This document shows, piece by piece, positions 31,401 through 45,385 of a DNA stretch of 64,000 bases; the stretch's first letter is position 1, and each line of letters begins with the position of its first letter. The stretch lies in assembly GCA_026874595.1 (NCBI GenBank), contig CM049313.1, positions 28,828,008 to 28,892,007 of the forward strand. Direction: 5' to 3'. The notes under the pieces were generated by a model. It saw nothing but the letters and a program-made list of their open reading frames with translations, did not search any database and had not been told where the DNA came from. Source of the stretch: Sipunculus nudus. Taxonomy: Eukaryota; Annelida; Sipuncula; Golfingiida; Sipunculidae. Made by a program: the position numbers and the translations under genes.

Positions 31401-34400
31401 AAAAAAGGCCGATTTAAATTGCGAAAGAAGCGTTTTAGAACCTTCAATAGTTCCTTTAGAACCTGTTATAAACGTCGTTATCGCCGAAATCAGCTTGGTT
31501 TTCGCATAATACAACATCGTGTTTTGTGCAAAAATGGCCGATTTAAATTGCGAAAGAAGCGTTTGAGAAGCTTCAGTAGTCCATTTAGAACCTGTTGTAA
31601 ACGTCGTTATCGCCGAAATCAGCTCGGTTCTCGCATAATACGAGATAGTGTTTTTTATCCAAAAATGGCCGATTTAAATTGCTAAAGAAGCGTTTTAAAA
31701 TCTTTATTAGTCCATTTAGAACCTGTTATAAACGTAGTTATCGCCGAAATCAGCTTGGTTTTCGCGTATTACAAGATCGTGTTTTGTGTCAAAATGGCCG
31801 ATTTAAATTTCGAAAGAAGCGTTTTAGAAGCTTCATTAGTCCACTAAGTAACCGGTTATAAACGTCGTTTTCGCCGAAATCAGCTCGGTTTTCGCGTTAT
31901 ACAAGATCGTGTTTTCTGCAAAAATGGCCCAATTATATTGAGGAAGAAGCGTTTTAGAAACTTCATTAGTCCATTTAGAACCTGTTACAAACCCCGTTTT
32001 CGTCGAAATCAGCTCGGTTTTCCCGAAATACGAAATCGTGTTTGGTGCAAAAATCGCAGAATCAAATTGCGAAAAATACGTTTTAGGAGCTTCATAGGTC
32101 CATTCAGAACCTGTTACAAACGCCGTTTTCACCGAAATCACCTCGGTTTTTGCATAATACAAGATCGTGTTTTGTGCCAAAAATGGCCGATTTAAATTGC
32201 GAAAGAAGCGTTTTAGAAGCTTCATTAGGCCATTTAGAACCTGTTACAAACCCCGTTTTCGTCCAAATCAGCTCGGTTTTCCCGAAATTAGAAATCGTGT
32301 TTGGTGCTAAAATCGCCGATTCAAATTGCAAAAAATACGTTTTAGGAGCTTCATAGGTCCATTTAGAACCTGTTACAAACGCCGTTTTCACCGAAATCAG
32401 CTCGGTTTTTGCGTTATACAAGATCGTGTTTTGTGCAAAAATGGCCGATTTAAATTGCGAAAGAAGCGTTTCAGAAGCTCCTTTAGTCCACTAAGTAATC
32501 GGTTATAAACGTCGTTTTAACCGAAATCAGCTAGGTTTTCGCGTAATACAAGATCTTGTTTTCTGCAAAAATGGCCGTTTTCAATTGCAAACGAAGCGTT
32601 TTAGAAGCTTCATTGGTCTATTTCGAATCTGTTACAAACGTCTTTTCGCCGAAATCAGCTTGGTATTCGCGTAATACAAGATCGTGTTTTGTGCAAAAAT
32701 GGCCGAACTAAATTGAAAAAGAAGCTTTAATAAGCTTTATTAGGTCATCTAAAACCTGTTACAAATGTCGGTTTCGCCGAAATCAGCTGGGTTTTCGCGT
32801 AATACAAGTTGGTGTTTTGTGTAAAAATGGCCAATTTAAATTGCGAAAGAAGCGTTTTAGAAGCTTCATCAGTTCATTAAGGACATGTTACAAACGTCGT
32901 TTTAACCGAAATCAGCTCGGTTTTCGCGTAATACAAGATCGTGTTTTCTGCAAAAATGGCCGAATTAAATTGAGAAAGAAGCGTTTTAGAAGCTTCATTA
33001 GTCTATTTCGAATCTGTTACAAACGCCGTTTTCGCCGAAATCAGCTCGGTTTCGGCGCAATACGAAATCTTTTTTTGTGCAAAAATGGCCGATTTAAATT
33101 GCGAAAGAAGCGTTTTAGAAGCTTCATTAGTCCACTAAGTAACCGGTTATAAACGTCGTTTTGGCCGAAATCAGCTCGGTTTTCGCGTTATACAAGATCG
33201 TGTTTTCTGCAAAAATGGCCCAATTATATTGAGAAAGAAGCGTTTTAGAAGCTTTATTAGTCCATTTAGAACCGATTACAAACCCCGTTTTTGTCGAAAT
33301 CAGCTCGGTTTTCCCGAAATACGAAATCGTGTTTGGTGCGAAAATCGCAGATTCAAATTGCGAAAAATACGTTTTAGGAGCTTCATAGGTCCATTTAGAA
33401 CCTGTTACAAACGCCGTTTTCACCGAAATCAGTTCGGTTTTTGCATAATACAAGATCGTATTTTCTGCAAAAATGGCCGAATTAAATTGAGAAATAAGCG
33501 TTTTAGAAGCTTCATTAGTCTATTTCGAATCTGTTACAAACGCCTTTTTCGCCGAAATCAGCTCGGTTTCGGCGCAATACGAAATTGTTTTTTTGTGCAA
33601 AAATGACCGATTTAAATTGCGAAAGAAGCGTTTTAGAAGCTTCATTAGTCCACTAAGTAACCGGTTATAAACGTCGTTTTCGCCGAAATCAGCTCGGTTT
33701 CGCGTTATACAAGATCGTGTTTTCTGCAAAAATGGCCCAATTATATTGAGAAAGAAGCGTTTTAGAAGCTCCATTAGTCCATTTAGAACCTGTTACAAAC
33801 CCCGTTTTTGTCGAAATCAGCTCGGTTTTCCCGAAATACGAAATCGTGTTTGGTGCAAAAATCGCAGATTCAAATTGCGAAAAATACGTTTTAATAGAGC
33901 TTCATAGGTCCATTTAGAACCTGTTATAAACGTCGTTATCGCCGAACCCAGCTTGGTTCTCGCATAATACGAGATAGTGTTTTGTCCAAAAATGGCCGAT
34001 TTAAATTGCGAAAGAAGCGTTTTAGAAGCTTCATTAATCTATTTCGAATCTGTTACAAACGCCGTTTTCGCCGAAATCAGCTCGGTTTCAGCGTAATACG
34101 AAATCGTTTTTTTTTGTGCAAAAATGGCATATTTAAATTGCGAAAGAAGCGTTTTAGAAGCTTCAATAGTCCATTTAGAACCGGTTTAAACGTCGTTATC
34201 GCCGAAATCAGCTTGGTTCTCGCATAATACGAGATAGTGTTTTGTCCAAAAATGGCCGATTTAAATTGCAAAAGAACCGTTTTAGAAGCTTCAGTAGTCC
34301 ATTTAGAACCTGTTATCAACGTCGTTATCGCCGAAATCAGCTCGGTTCTCGCATAATACGAGATAGTGTTTTGTCCAAAAATGGTCGATTTAAATTGCGA

Positions 34401-34881
34401 AAGAAGCATTTTAGAAGCTTTATTAGTCCATTAAAACCTGTTATAAACGTAGTTATCGCCGAAATCAGCTTGGTTTTCGCGTAATACAAGATCGTGTTTT
34501 GTGTCAAAATGGCCGATTTAAATTTCGAAAGAAGCGTTTTAGAAGCTTCATTAGGCCATTTAGACCCTGTTACAAACGTCGTTTTCGCCGAAATCATCTC
34601 GATTTTCGCGAAATACAAGATCGTGTTTTCTGCAAAACTGGCCGAATTATATTGAGGAAGAAGCGTTTTAGAAGGTTCATTGGCCCCTTTAGAGCCTGTT
34701 ACAAGCGTCGTTTTCACCGAAATCACCTCGGTTTTTGCGTTATACAAGATCGTGTTTTGTGCAAAAATGGCCGATTTAAATTGCGAAAGAAGCATTTCAG
34801 AAGCTTCATTAGTCTACTAAGTAATCGGTTATAAACGTCGTTTTAACCGAAATCAGCTCGGTTTTCGCGTAATACAAGATC
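28462..34881 (-). repeat. Higher-order repeat unit A, 6420 bp (~50 monomers)
   Basis: Defined from the anchor TTGTTTTCTGCAAAAATGG at 28462 to the same anchor at 34882. Text identity with the next unit is near complete over thousands of bases. Noted differences include TTTTTTATCC near 31653 where unit B has TTTTGTCC. Confidence 0.9.
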
Positions 34882-37800
34882 TTGTTTTCTGCAAAAATGG
34901 CCGATTTCAATTGCAAACGAAGCGTTTTAGAAACTTCATTGGTCTATTTCGAATCTGTTTCAAACGTCTTTTCGCCGAAATCAGCTTGGTATTCGCGTAA
35001 TACAAGATCGTGTTTTGTGCAAAAATGGCCGAATTTAATTGAGAAAGAAGCGTTTTATCAGCTTTATTAGGCCATTTAAAACCTGTTACAAATGTCGGTT
35101 TCGCCGAAATCAGCTGGGTTTTCGCGTAATACAAGTTGGTGTTTTGTGTAAAAATGGCCAATTTAAATTGCGAAAGAAGCGTTTTAGAAGCTTCATCAGT
35201 TTATTAAGGACATGTTACAAACGTCGTTTTAACCGAAATCAGCTCGGTTTTCGCGTAATACAAGATCGTGTTTTCTGCAAAAATGGCCGATTTATATTGA
35301 GAAAGAAGAGTTTTAGAAGCTTCATTAGTCTATTTCGAATCTGTTACAAACGCCGTTTTCGCCGAAATCAGCTCGGTTTCGGCGCAATACGAAATCGTTT
35401 TTTTGTGCAAAAATGGCCGATTTCAATAGCGAAAAAAGCCTTTTAGGAGCTTAATTGGTCCATTTAGAATCTGTTACAAACGTCGTTTTCGTCGAAATCA
35501 GCTTGGTTTTCGCGTAATTCAAGATCGTGTTTTTTGCAAAAACGGCCGAATTAAATAGCGAAAAAAGGCTTTCATCAGATTTATTAGGCCATTTAGAACC
35601 TGTTACAAACGTCGGTTTCGCCGAAATCAGCTCGGTTTTTGCGTAAAACGAAATCGTGTTTTTTGCAAAAAATTGCCGATTTAAATTGCGAAAGAAGCGT
35701 TTTAGGAGCTACATTAGTCCATTTAGAACCTGTTACAAACGCCGTTTTCGCCCAAATCAGCTCGGTTTCGGCGCAATACGAAATCGTTTTTTTGTGCAAA
35801 AGTGGCGGATTTAAATTGAGAAAGAAGCGTTTTAGGAGCTTCATAGGTCCATTTAGAACCTGTTACAAACATCGTTTTAACCGAAATGAGCTCGGTTTTC
35901 GCGTAATACAAGATCGTGTTTTCTGCAAAAATGGCCGATTTAAATTGCAGTAGAAGCGTTTCAGAAGCTTCATTAGTCTATTTCGAATCTGTTACAAACG
36001 TCTTTTCGCCGAAACCAGCTTGGTATTCGCGTAATACAAGATCGTGTTTTGTGCAAAAATGGCCGATTTAAATTGAGAAAGAAGCGTTTTATCAGCTTCA
36101 CTATTCCATTTCGAACCTGTTACAAACGTCCTTTATCCGAAATCAGCACAGTTTTCGCATAAAACGAAATCGTGTGTTTTGCAAAAATTGCCGATTTAAA
36201 TTGTGAAAGAAGCGTTTTAGGAGCTACATTAGTCCATTTAGAACCTGTTACAAACCCCGTTTTCGTACAAATCAGCTCGGTTTTCCCCAAATACGAAATC
36301 GTGTTTTGTGCAAAAATCGCCGAATTAAATTGCTAAAATGCGTTTTAGGAGCTTCATTGGTTCATTTAGAACCTGTTACAAACGCTGTTTTCGCCGAAAT
36401 CAGCTCGGTTTCGGCGCAATACGAAATCTTTTTTTAGTGCAAAAATGGCCGATTTAAATAGCGAAAGATGCGTTTTAAAAGCTTAATTAGTCCATCTAAA
36501 ACCTCTTACAAACGTCGTTTTCGCGCAAAATCAGCTCGGTTTTCGGGTAATACATGATGGTGTTTTCTACAATGATACTTCATTAGTCCATTCAGAACCT
36601 GTTACAAACGCCGTTTTCACCGAAGTCACCTCGGTATTTGCGTTATACAAGATCGTGTTTTGTCGAAAAATAGCCGATTTAAATAGCGAAAGAAGCGTTT
36701 CACAAGCTTTATGAGGCCATTTAGAACCTGTTACAAACGTCGGTTTCGCCGAAAGCAGCTCGGTTTTCGCGTTATACAAGATCGTATTTTCTGCAAAAAT
36801 GGCCGATTTCGATAACGAAAGAAGCCTTTTAGAAGCTTCATTAGTCCATTTAGTATCTGTATAAAACGTCGTTTTCGCCGAAATCAGCTTGGTTTTCGCA
36901 TAATACAAGATCGTGTTTTGTGCTAAAATGGCCGATTTAAATTGCGAAAGAAGCGTTTCAGAAGCTTCAATAGTTCATTTACAACCTGTTATAAACGTTA
37001 TCGCCGAAATCAGATCGGTTTTCGCATAATACGACATAGTGTTTTGTGCAAAAATGGCCGATTTAAATTGCGAAAGAAGCGTTTCAGAAGCTTCAATAGT
37101 TCATTTAGAACCTGTTTTAAAGGTTTTCGCCGAAATCAGATCAGTTTTCGCATAATACGAGATAGTGTTTTGTCCAAAAATGGCCGATTTAAATTGCGAA
37201 AGAAGCGTTTTTGAAGCTTCATTAGTCCATTGAGAATCAGTTACAAACGTCGTTTTCGTCGAAATCAGCTTGGTTTTCGCGTATTACAAGATCGTGTTTC
37301 GTCGAAAAATGGCCGATTAAAATAGCAAAAGAAGCGTTTCACAAGCTTTATTAGGCCATTTAGAACCTGTTACAAAGGTCGGTTTCGCATATATCAGCTC
37401 GGTTTTCGCGTAATACAAGATCATATTTTCTGCAAAAATGGCCGATATATATTGCGAAAGAAGAGTTTCAGAAGGTTTATTACGCCATTTAGAAACTTTT
37501 ACAAACTTCGTTTTCGCCAAAATCCGCTCGGTTTTCGAGTAATACAAGATAGTGTTTTGTCCAAGAATGGCGGATTTCGATAACGAAAGAAGCGTTTTAG
37601 AAGCTTTATTAGTCCATTTAGAACCTGTTATAAACGTAGTTATCGCCGAAATCAGCTCGGTTTTCGCGTAATACAAGATAGTGTTTTGTCCAAAAATGGC
37701 CGATTTCGATAACGAAAGAAGCGTTTTAGATCCTTCATTAGTCGATTTAGTATATGTTAAAAACGTCGTTTTCGCCGAAATCAGCTTGGTTTTCGCATAA

Positions 37801-40780
37801 TACAACATCGTGTTTTGTGCAAAAAAGGCCGATTTAAATTGCGAAAGAAGCGTTTTAGAACCTTCAATAGTTCCTTTAGAACCTGTTATAAACGTCGTTA
37901 TCGCCGAAATCAGCTTGGTTTTCGCATAATACAACATCGTGTTTTGTGCAAAAATGGCCGATTTAAATTGCGAAAGAAGCGTTTGAGAAGCTTCAGTAGT
38001 CCATTTAGAACCTGTTATAAACGTCGTTATCGCCGAAATCAGCTCGGTTCTCGCATAATACGAGATAGTGTTTTGTCCAAAAATGGCCGATTTAAATTGC
38101 TAAAGAAGCGTTTTAAAATCTTTATTAGTCCATTTAGAACCTGTTATAAACGTAGTTATCGCCGAAATCAGCTTGGTTTTCGCGTATTACAAGATCGTGT
38201 TTTGTGTCAAAATGGCCGATTTAAATTTCGAAAGAAGCGTTTTAGAAGCTTCATTAGTCCACTAAGTAACCGGTTATAAACGTCGTTTTCGCCGAAATCA
38301 GCTCGGTTTTCGCGTTATACAAGATCGTGTTTTCTGCAAAAATGGCCCAATTATATTGAGGAAGAAGCGTTTTAGAAACTTCATTAGTCCATTTAGAACC
38401 TGTTACAAACCCCGTTTTCGTCGAAATCAGCTCGGTTTTCCCGAAATACGAAATCGTGTTTGGTGCAAAAATCGCAGAATCAAATTGCGAAAAATACGTT
38501 TTAGGAGCTTCATAGGTCCATTCAGAACCTGTTACAAACGCCGTTTTCACCGAAATCACCTCGGTTTTTGCATAATACAAGATCGTGTTTTGTGCCAAAA
38601 ATGGCCGATTTAAATTGCGAAAGAAGCGTTTTAGAAGCTTCATTAGGCCATTTAGAACCTGTTACAAACCCCGTTTTCGTCCAAATCAGCTCGGTTTTCC
38701 CGAAATTAGAAATCGTGTTTGGTGCTAAAATCGCCGATTCAAATTGCAAAAAATACGTTTTAGGAGCTTCATAGGTCCATTTAGAACCTGTTACAAACGC
38801 CGTTTTCACCGAAATCAGCTCGGTTTTTGCGTTATACAAGATCGTGTTTTGTGCAAAAATGGCCGATTTAAATTGCGAAAGAAGCGTTTCAGAAGCTCCT
38901 TTAGTCCACTAAGTAATCGGTTATAAACGTCGTTTTAACCGAAATCAGCTAGGTTTTCGCGTAATACAAGATCTTGTTTTCTGCAAAAATGGCCGTTTTC
39001 AATTGCAAACGAAGCGTTTTAGAAGCTTCATTGGTCTATTTCGAATCTGTTACAAACGTCTTTTCGCCGAAATCAGCTTGGTATTCGCGTAATACAAGAT
39101 CGTGTTTTGTGCAAAAATGGCCGAACTAAATTGAAAAAGAAGCTTTAATAAGCTTTATTAGGTCATCTAAAACCTGTTACAAATGTCGGTTTCGCCGAAA
39201 TCAGCTGGGTTTTCGCGTAATACAAGTTGGTGTTTTGTGTAAAAATGGCCAATTTAAATTGCGAAAGAAGCGTTTTAGAAGCTTCATCAGTTCATTAAGG
39301 ACATGTTACAAACGTCGTTTTAACCGAAATCAGCTCGGTTTTCGCGTAATACAAGATCGTGTTTTCTGCAAAAATGGCCGAATTAAATTGAGAAAGAAGC
39401 GTTTTAGAAGCTTCATTAGTCTATTTCGAATCTGTTACAAACGCCGTTTTCGCCGAAATCAGCTCGGTTTCGGCGCAATACGAAATCTTTTTTTGTGCAA
39501 AAATGGCCGATTTAAATTGCGAAAGAAGCGTTTTAGAAGCTTCATTAGTCCACTAAGTAACCGGTTATAAACGTCGTTTTGGCCGAAATCAGCTCGGTTT
39601 TCGCGTTATACAAGATCGTGTTTTCTGCAAAAATGGCCCAATTATATTGAGAAAGAAGCGTTTTAGAAGCTTTATTAGTCCATTTAGAACCGATTACAAA
39701 CCCCGTTTTTGTCGAAATCAGCTCGGTTTTCCCGAAATACGAAATCGTGTTTGGTGCGAAAATCGCAGATTCAAATTGCGAAAAATACGTTTTAGGAGCT
39801 TCATAGGTCCATTTAGAACCTGTTACAAACGCCGTTTTCACCGAAATCAGTTCGGTTTTTGCATAATACAAGATCGTATTTTCTGCAAAAATGGCCGAAT
39901 TAAATTGAGAAATAAGCGTTTTAGAAGCTTCATTAATCTATTTCGAATCTGTTACAAACGCCGTTTTCGCCGAAATCAGCTCGGTTTCAGCGTAATACGA
40001 AATCGTTTTTTTTTGTGCAAAAATGGCATATTTAAATTGCGAAAGAAGCGTTTTAGAAGCTTCAATAGTCCATTTAGAACCGGTTTAAACGTCGTTATCG
40101 CCGAAATCAGCTTGGTTCTCGCATAATACGAGATAGTGTTTTGTCCAAAAATGGCCGATTTAAATTGCAAAAGAACCGTTTTAGAAGCTTCAGTAGTCCA
40201 TTTAGAACCTGTTATCAACGTCGTTATCGCCGAAATCAGCTCGGTTCTCGCATAATACGAGATAGTGTTTTGTCCAAAAATGGTCGATTTAAATTGCGAA
40301 AGAAGCATTTTAGAAGCTTTATTAGTCCATTAAAACCTGTTATAAACGTAGTTATCGCCGAAATCAGCTTGGTTTTCGCGTAATACAAGATCGTGTTTTG
40401 TGTCAAAATGGCCGATTTAAATTTCGAAAGAAGCGTTTTAGAAGCTTCATTAGGCCATTTAGACCCTGTTACAAACGTCGTTTTCGCCGAAATCATCTCG
40501 ATTTTCGCGAAATACAAGATCGTGTTTTCTGCAAAACTGGCCGAATTATATTGAGGAAGAAGCGTTTTAGAAGGTTCATTGGCCCCTTTAGAGCCTGTTA
40601 CAAGCGTCGTTTTCACCGAAATCACCTCGGTTTTTGCGTTATACAAGATCGTGTTTTGTGCAAAAATGGCCGATTTAAATTGCGAAAGAAGCATTTCAGA
40701 AGCTTCATTAGTCTACTAAGTAATCGGTTATAAACGTCGTTTTAACCGAAATCAGCTCGGTTTTCGCGTAATACAAGATC
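34882..40780 (-). repeat. Higher-order repeat unit B, 5899 bp (4-monomer deletion)
   Basis: Follows unit A at an offset of 6420, then 6418, until about 39925. There it lacks 519 bp relative to A (A positions about 33505-34023). The junction lies in the shared phrase AGCGTTTTAGAAGCTTCATTA, as expected for unequal exchange between monomers. Confidence 0.9.
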
Positions 40781-43700
40781 TTGTTTTCTGCAAAAATGGC
40801 CGATTTCAATTGCAAACGAAGCGTTTTAGAAACTTCATTGGTCTATTTCGAATCTGTTTCAAACGTCTTTTCGCCGAAATCAGCTTGGTATTCGCGTAAT
40901 ACAAGATCGTGTTTTGTGCAAAAATGGCCGAATTTAATTGAGAAAGAAGCGTTTTATCAGCTTTATTAGGCCATTTAAAACCTGTTACAAATGTCGGTTT
41001 CGCCGAAATCAGCTGGGTTTTCGCGTAATACAAGTTGGTGTTTTGTGTAAAAATGGCCAATTTAAATTGCGAAAGAAGCGTTTTAGAAGCTTCATCAGTT
41101 TATTAAGGACATGTTACAAACGTCGTTTTAACCGAAATCAGCTCGGTTTTCGCGTAATACAAGATCGTGTTTTCTGCAAAAATGGCCGATTTATATTGAG
41201 AAAGAAGAGTTTTAGAAGCTTCATTAGTCTATTTCGAATCTGTTACAAACGCCGTTTTCGCCGAAATCAGCTCGGTTTCGGCGCAATACGAAATCGTTTT
41301 TTTGTGCAAAAATGGCCGATTTCAATAGCGAAAAAAGCCTTTTAGGAGCTTAATTGGTCCATTTAGAATCTGTTACAAACGTCGTTTTCGTCGAAATCAG
41401 CTTGGTTTTCGCGTAATTCAAGATCGTGTTTTTTGCAAAAACGGCCGAATTAAATAGCGAAAAAAGGCTTTCATCAGATTTATTAGGCCATTTAGAACCT
41501 GTTACAAACGTCGGTTTCGCCGAAATCAGCTCGGTTTTTGCGTAAAACGAAATCGTGTTTTTTGCAAAAAATTGCCGATTTAAATTGCGAAAGAAGCGTT
41601 TTAGGAGCTACATTAGTCCATTTAGAACCTGTTACAAACGCCGTTTTCGCCCAAATCAGCTCGGTTTCGGCGCAATACGAAATCGTTTTTTTGTGCAAAA
41701 GTGGCGGATTTAAATTGAGAAAGAAGCGTTTTAGGAGCTTCATAGGTCCATTTAGAACCTGTTACAAACATCGTTTTAACCGAAATGAGCTCGGTTTTCG
41801 CGTAATACAAGATCGTGTTTTCTGCAAAAATGGCCGATTTAAATTGCAGTAGAAGCGTTTCAGAAGCTTCATTAGTCTATTTCGAATCTGTTACAAACGT
41901 CTTTTCGCCGAAACCAGCTTGGTATTCGCGTAATACAAGATCGTGTTTTGTGCAAAAATGGCCGATTTAAATTGAGAAAGAAGCGTTTTATCAGCTTCAC
42001 TATTCCATTTCGAACCTGTTACAAACGTCCTTTATCCGAAATCAGCACAGTTTTCGCATAAAACGAAATCGTGTGTTTTGCAAAAATTGCCGATTTAAAT
42101 TGTGAAAGAAGCGTTTTAGGAGCTACATTAGTCCATTTAGAACCTGTTACAAACCCCGTTTTCGTACAAATCAGCTCGGTTTTCCCCAAATACGAAATCG
42201 TGTTTTGTGCAAAAATCGCCGAATTAAATTGCTAAAATGCGTTTTAGGAGCTTCATTGGTTCATTTAGAACCTGTTACAAACGCTGTTTTCGCCGAAATC
42301 AGCTCGGTTTCGGCGCAATACGAAATCTTTTTTTAGTGCAAAAATGGCCGATTTAAATAGCGAAAGATGCGTTTTAAAAGCTTAATTAGTCCATCTAAAA
42401 CCTCTTACAAACGTCGTTTTCGCGCAAAATCAGCTCGGTTTTCGGGTAATACATGATGGTGTTTTCTACAATGATACTTCATTAGTCCATTCAGAACCTG
42501 TTACAAACGCCGTTTTCACCGAAGTCACCTCGGTATTTGCGTTATACAAGATCGTGTTTTGTCGAAAAATAGCCGATTTAAATAGCGAAAGAAGCGTTTC
42601 ACAAGCTTTATGAGGCCATTTAGAACCTGTTACAAACGTCGGTTTCGCCGAAAGCAGCTCGGTTTTCGCGTTATACAAGATCGTATTTTCTGCAAAAATG
42701 GCCGATTTCGATAACGAAAGAAGCCTTTTAGAAGCTTCATTAGTCCATTTAGTATCTGTATAAAACGTCGTTTTCGCCGAAATCAGCTTGGTTTTCGCAT
42801 AATACAAGATCGTGTTTTGTGCTAAAATGGCCGATTTAAATTGCGAAAGAAGCGTTTCAGAAGCTTCAATAGTTCATTTACAACCTGTTATAAACGTTAT
42901 CGCCGAAATCAGATCGGTTTTCGCATAATACGACATAGTGTTTTGTGCAAAAATGGCCGATTTAAATTGCGAAAGAAGCGTTTCAGAAGCTTCAATAGTT
43001 CATTTAGAACCTGTTTTAAAGGTTTTCGCCGAAATCAGATCAGTTTTCGCATAATACGAGATAGTGTTTTGTCCAAAAATGGCCGATTTAAATTGCGAAA
43101 GAAGCGTTTTTGAAGCTTCATTAGTCCATTGAGAATCAGTTACAAACGTCGTTTTCGTCGAAATCAGCTTGGTTTTCGCGTATTACAAGATCGTGTTTCG
43201 TCGAAAAATGGCCGATTAAAATAGCAAAAGAAGCGTTTCACAAGCTTTATTAGGCCATTTAGAACCTGTTACAAAGGTCGGTTTCGCATATATCAGCTCG
43301 GTTTTCGCGTAATACAAGATCATATTTTCTGCAAAAATGGCCGATATATATTGCGAAAGAAGAGTTTCAGAAGGTTTATTACGCCATTTAGAAACTTTTA
43401 CAAACTTCGTTTTCGCCAAAATCCGCTCGGTTTTCGAGTAATACAAGATAGTGTTTTGTCCAAGAATGGCGGATTTCGATAACGAAAGAAGCGTTTTAGA
43501 AGCTTTATTAGTCCATTTAGAACCTGTTATAAACGTAGTTATCGCCGAAATCAGCTCGGTTTTCGCGTAATACAAGATAGTGTTTTGTCCAAAAATGGCC
43601 GATTTCGATAACGAAAGAAGCGTTTTAGATCCTTCATTAGTCCATTTAGTATAAGTTAAAAACGTCGTTTTCGCCGAAATCAGCTTGGTTTTCGCATAAT

Positions 43701-45385
43701 ACAACATCGTGTTTTGTGCAAAAAAGGCCGATTTAAATTGCGAAAGAAGCGTTTTAGAACCTTCAATAGTTCATTTAGAACCTGTTATAAACGTCGTTAT
43801 CGCCGAAATCAGCTTGGTTTTCGCATAATACAACATCGTGTTTTGTGCAAAAATGGCCGATTTAAATTGCGAAAGAAGCGTTTGAGAAGCTTCAGTAGTC
43901 CATTTAGAACCTGTTATAAACGTCGTTATCGCCGAAATCAGCTCGGTTCTCGCATAATACGAGATAGTGTTTTGTCCAAAAATGGCCGATTTAAATTGCG
44001 AAAGAAGCGTTTGAGAAGCTTTATTAGTCCATTTAGAACCTGTTTTAAACGTAGTTATCGCCGAAATCAGCTTGGTATTCGCGTAATACAAGATCGTGTT
44101 TTGTGCAAAAATGGCCGATTTAAATTGAGAAAGAAGCGTTTTATCAGCTTCACTATTCCATTTCGAACCTGTTACAAACGTCCTTTATCCGAAATCAGCA
44201 CAGTTTTCGCATAAAACGAAATCGTGTGTTTTGCAAAAATTGCCGATTTAAATTGTGAAAGAAGCGTTTTAGGAGCTACATTAGTCCATTTAGAACCTGT
44301 TACAAACCCCGTTTTCGTCAAAATCAGCTCGGTTTTCCCGAAATACGAAATCGTGTTTTGTGCAAAAATTGCCGAATTAAATTGCTAAAATGCGTTTTAG
44401 GAGCTTCATTGGTTCATTTAGAACCTGTTACAAACGCTGTTTTCGCCGAAATCAGCTCGGTTCTCGCATAATACGAGATAGTGTTTTGTCCAAAAATGGC
44501 CGATTTAAATTGCGAAAGAAGCGTTTGAGAAGCTTTATTAGTCCATTTAGAACCTGTTATTAACGTAGTTATCGCCGAAATCAGCTTGGTTTTCGCGTAT
44601 TACAAGATCGTGTTTTGTGTCAAAATGGCCGATTTAAATTTCGAAAGAAGCATTTTAGAAGCTTCATTAGTCCACTAAGTAACCGGTTATAAACGTCGTT
44701 TTCGCCGAAATCAGCTCGGTTTTCGCGTAATACAAGATCGTGTTTTCTGCAAAAATGGCCCAATTATATTGAGGAAGAAGCGTGTTAGAAGCTTCATTAG
44801 TCCATTTAGAACCTGTTACAAACCCCGTTTTCGTCCAAATCAGCTCGGTTTTCCCGAAATACGAAATCGTGTTTGGTGCAAAAATCGCAGATTCAAATTG
44901 CGAAAAATACGTTTTAGGAGCTTCATAGGTCCATTTAGAACCTGATACAAACGACGTTTTCACCGAATTCACCTCGGTTTTTGCATAATACAAGATCGTG
45001 TTTTGTGCAAAAATGGCCGATTTAAATTGCGAAAGAAGCGTTTTAGAATCTTCATTAGTCCATTTAGAACCTGTTACAAACCCCGTTTTCGTCCAAATCA
45101 GCTCGGTTTTCCCGAAATTAGAAAACGTGTTTGGTGCAAAAATCGCCGATTTAATTTGCAAAAAATACGTTTTAGGAGCTTCATAGGTCCATTTAGAACC
45201 TGTTACAAACGCCGTTTTCACCGAAATCACCTCGGTTTTTGCGTTATACAAGATCGTGTTTTGTGCAAAAATGGCCGATTTAAATTGCGAAAGAAGCATT
45301 TCAGAAGCTTCATTAGTCCACTAAGTAATCGGTTATAAACGTCGTTTTAACCGAAATCAGCTCGGTTTTCGCGTAATACAAGATC
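40781..45385 (-). repeat. Higher-order repeat unit C, 4605 bp
   Basis: The first ~3.2 kb matches A and B, then it switches near 43985 to a different monomer order. Positions 44055-44570 carry a ~4-monomer segment related to 62940-63420 that is missing from unit F. The end carries monomers with an A instead of G in ATTTAGAACCTGATAC. Confidence 0.87.
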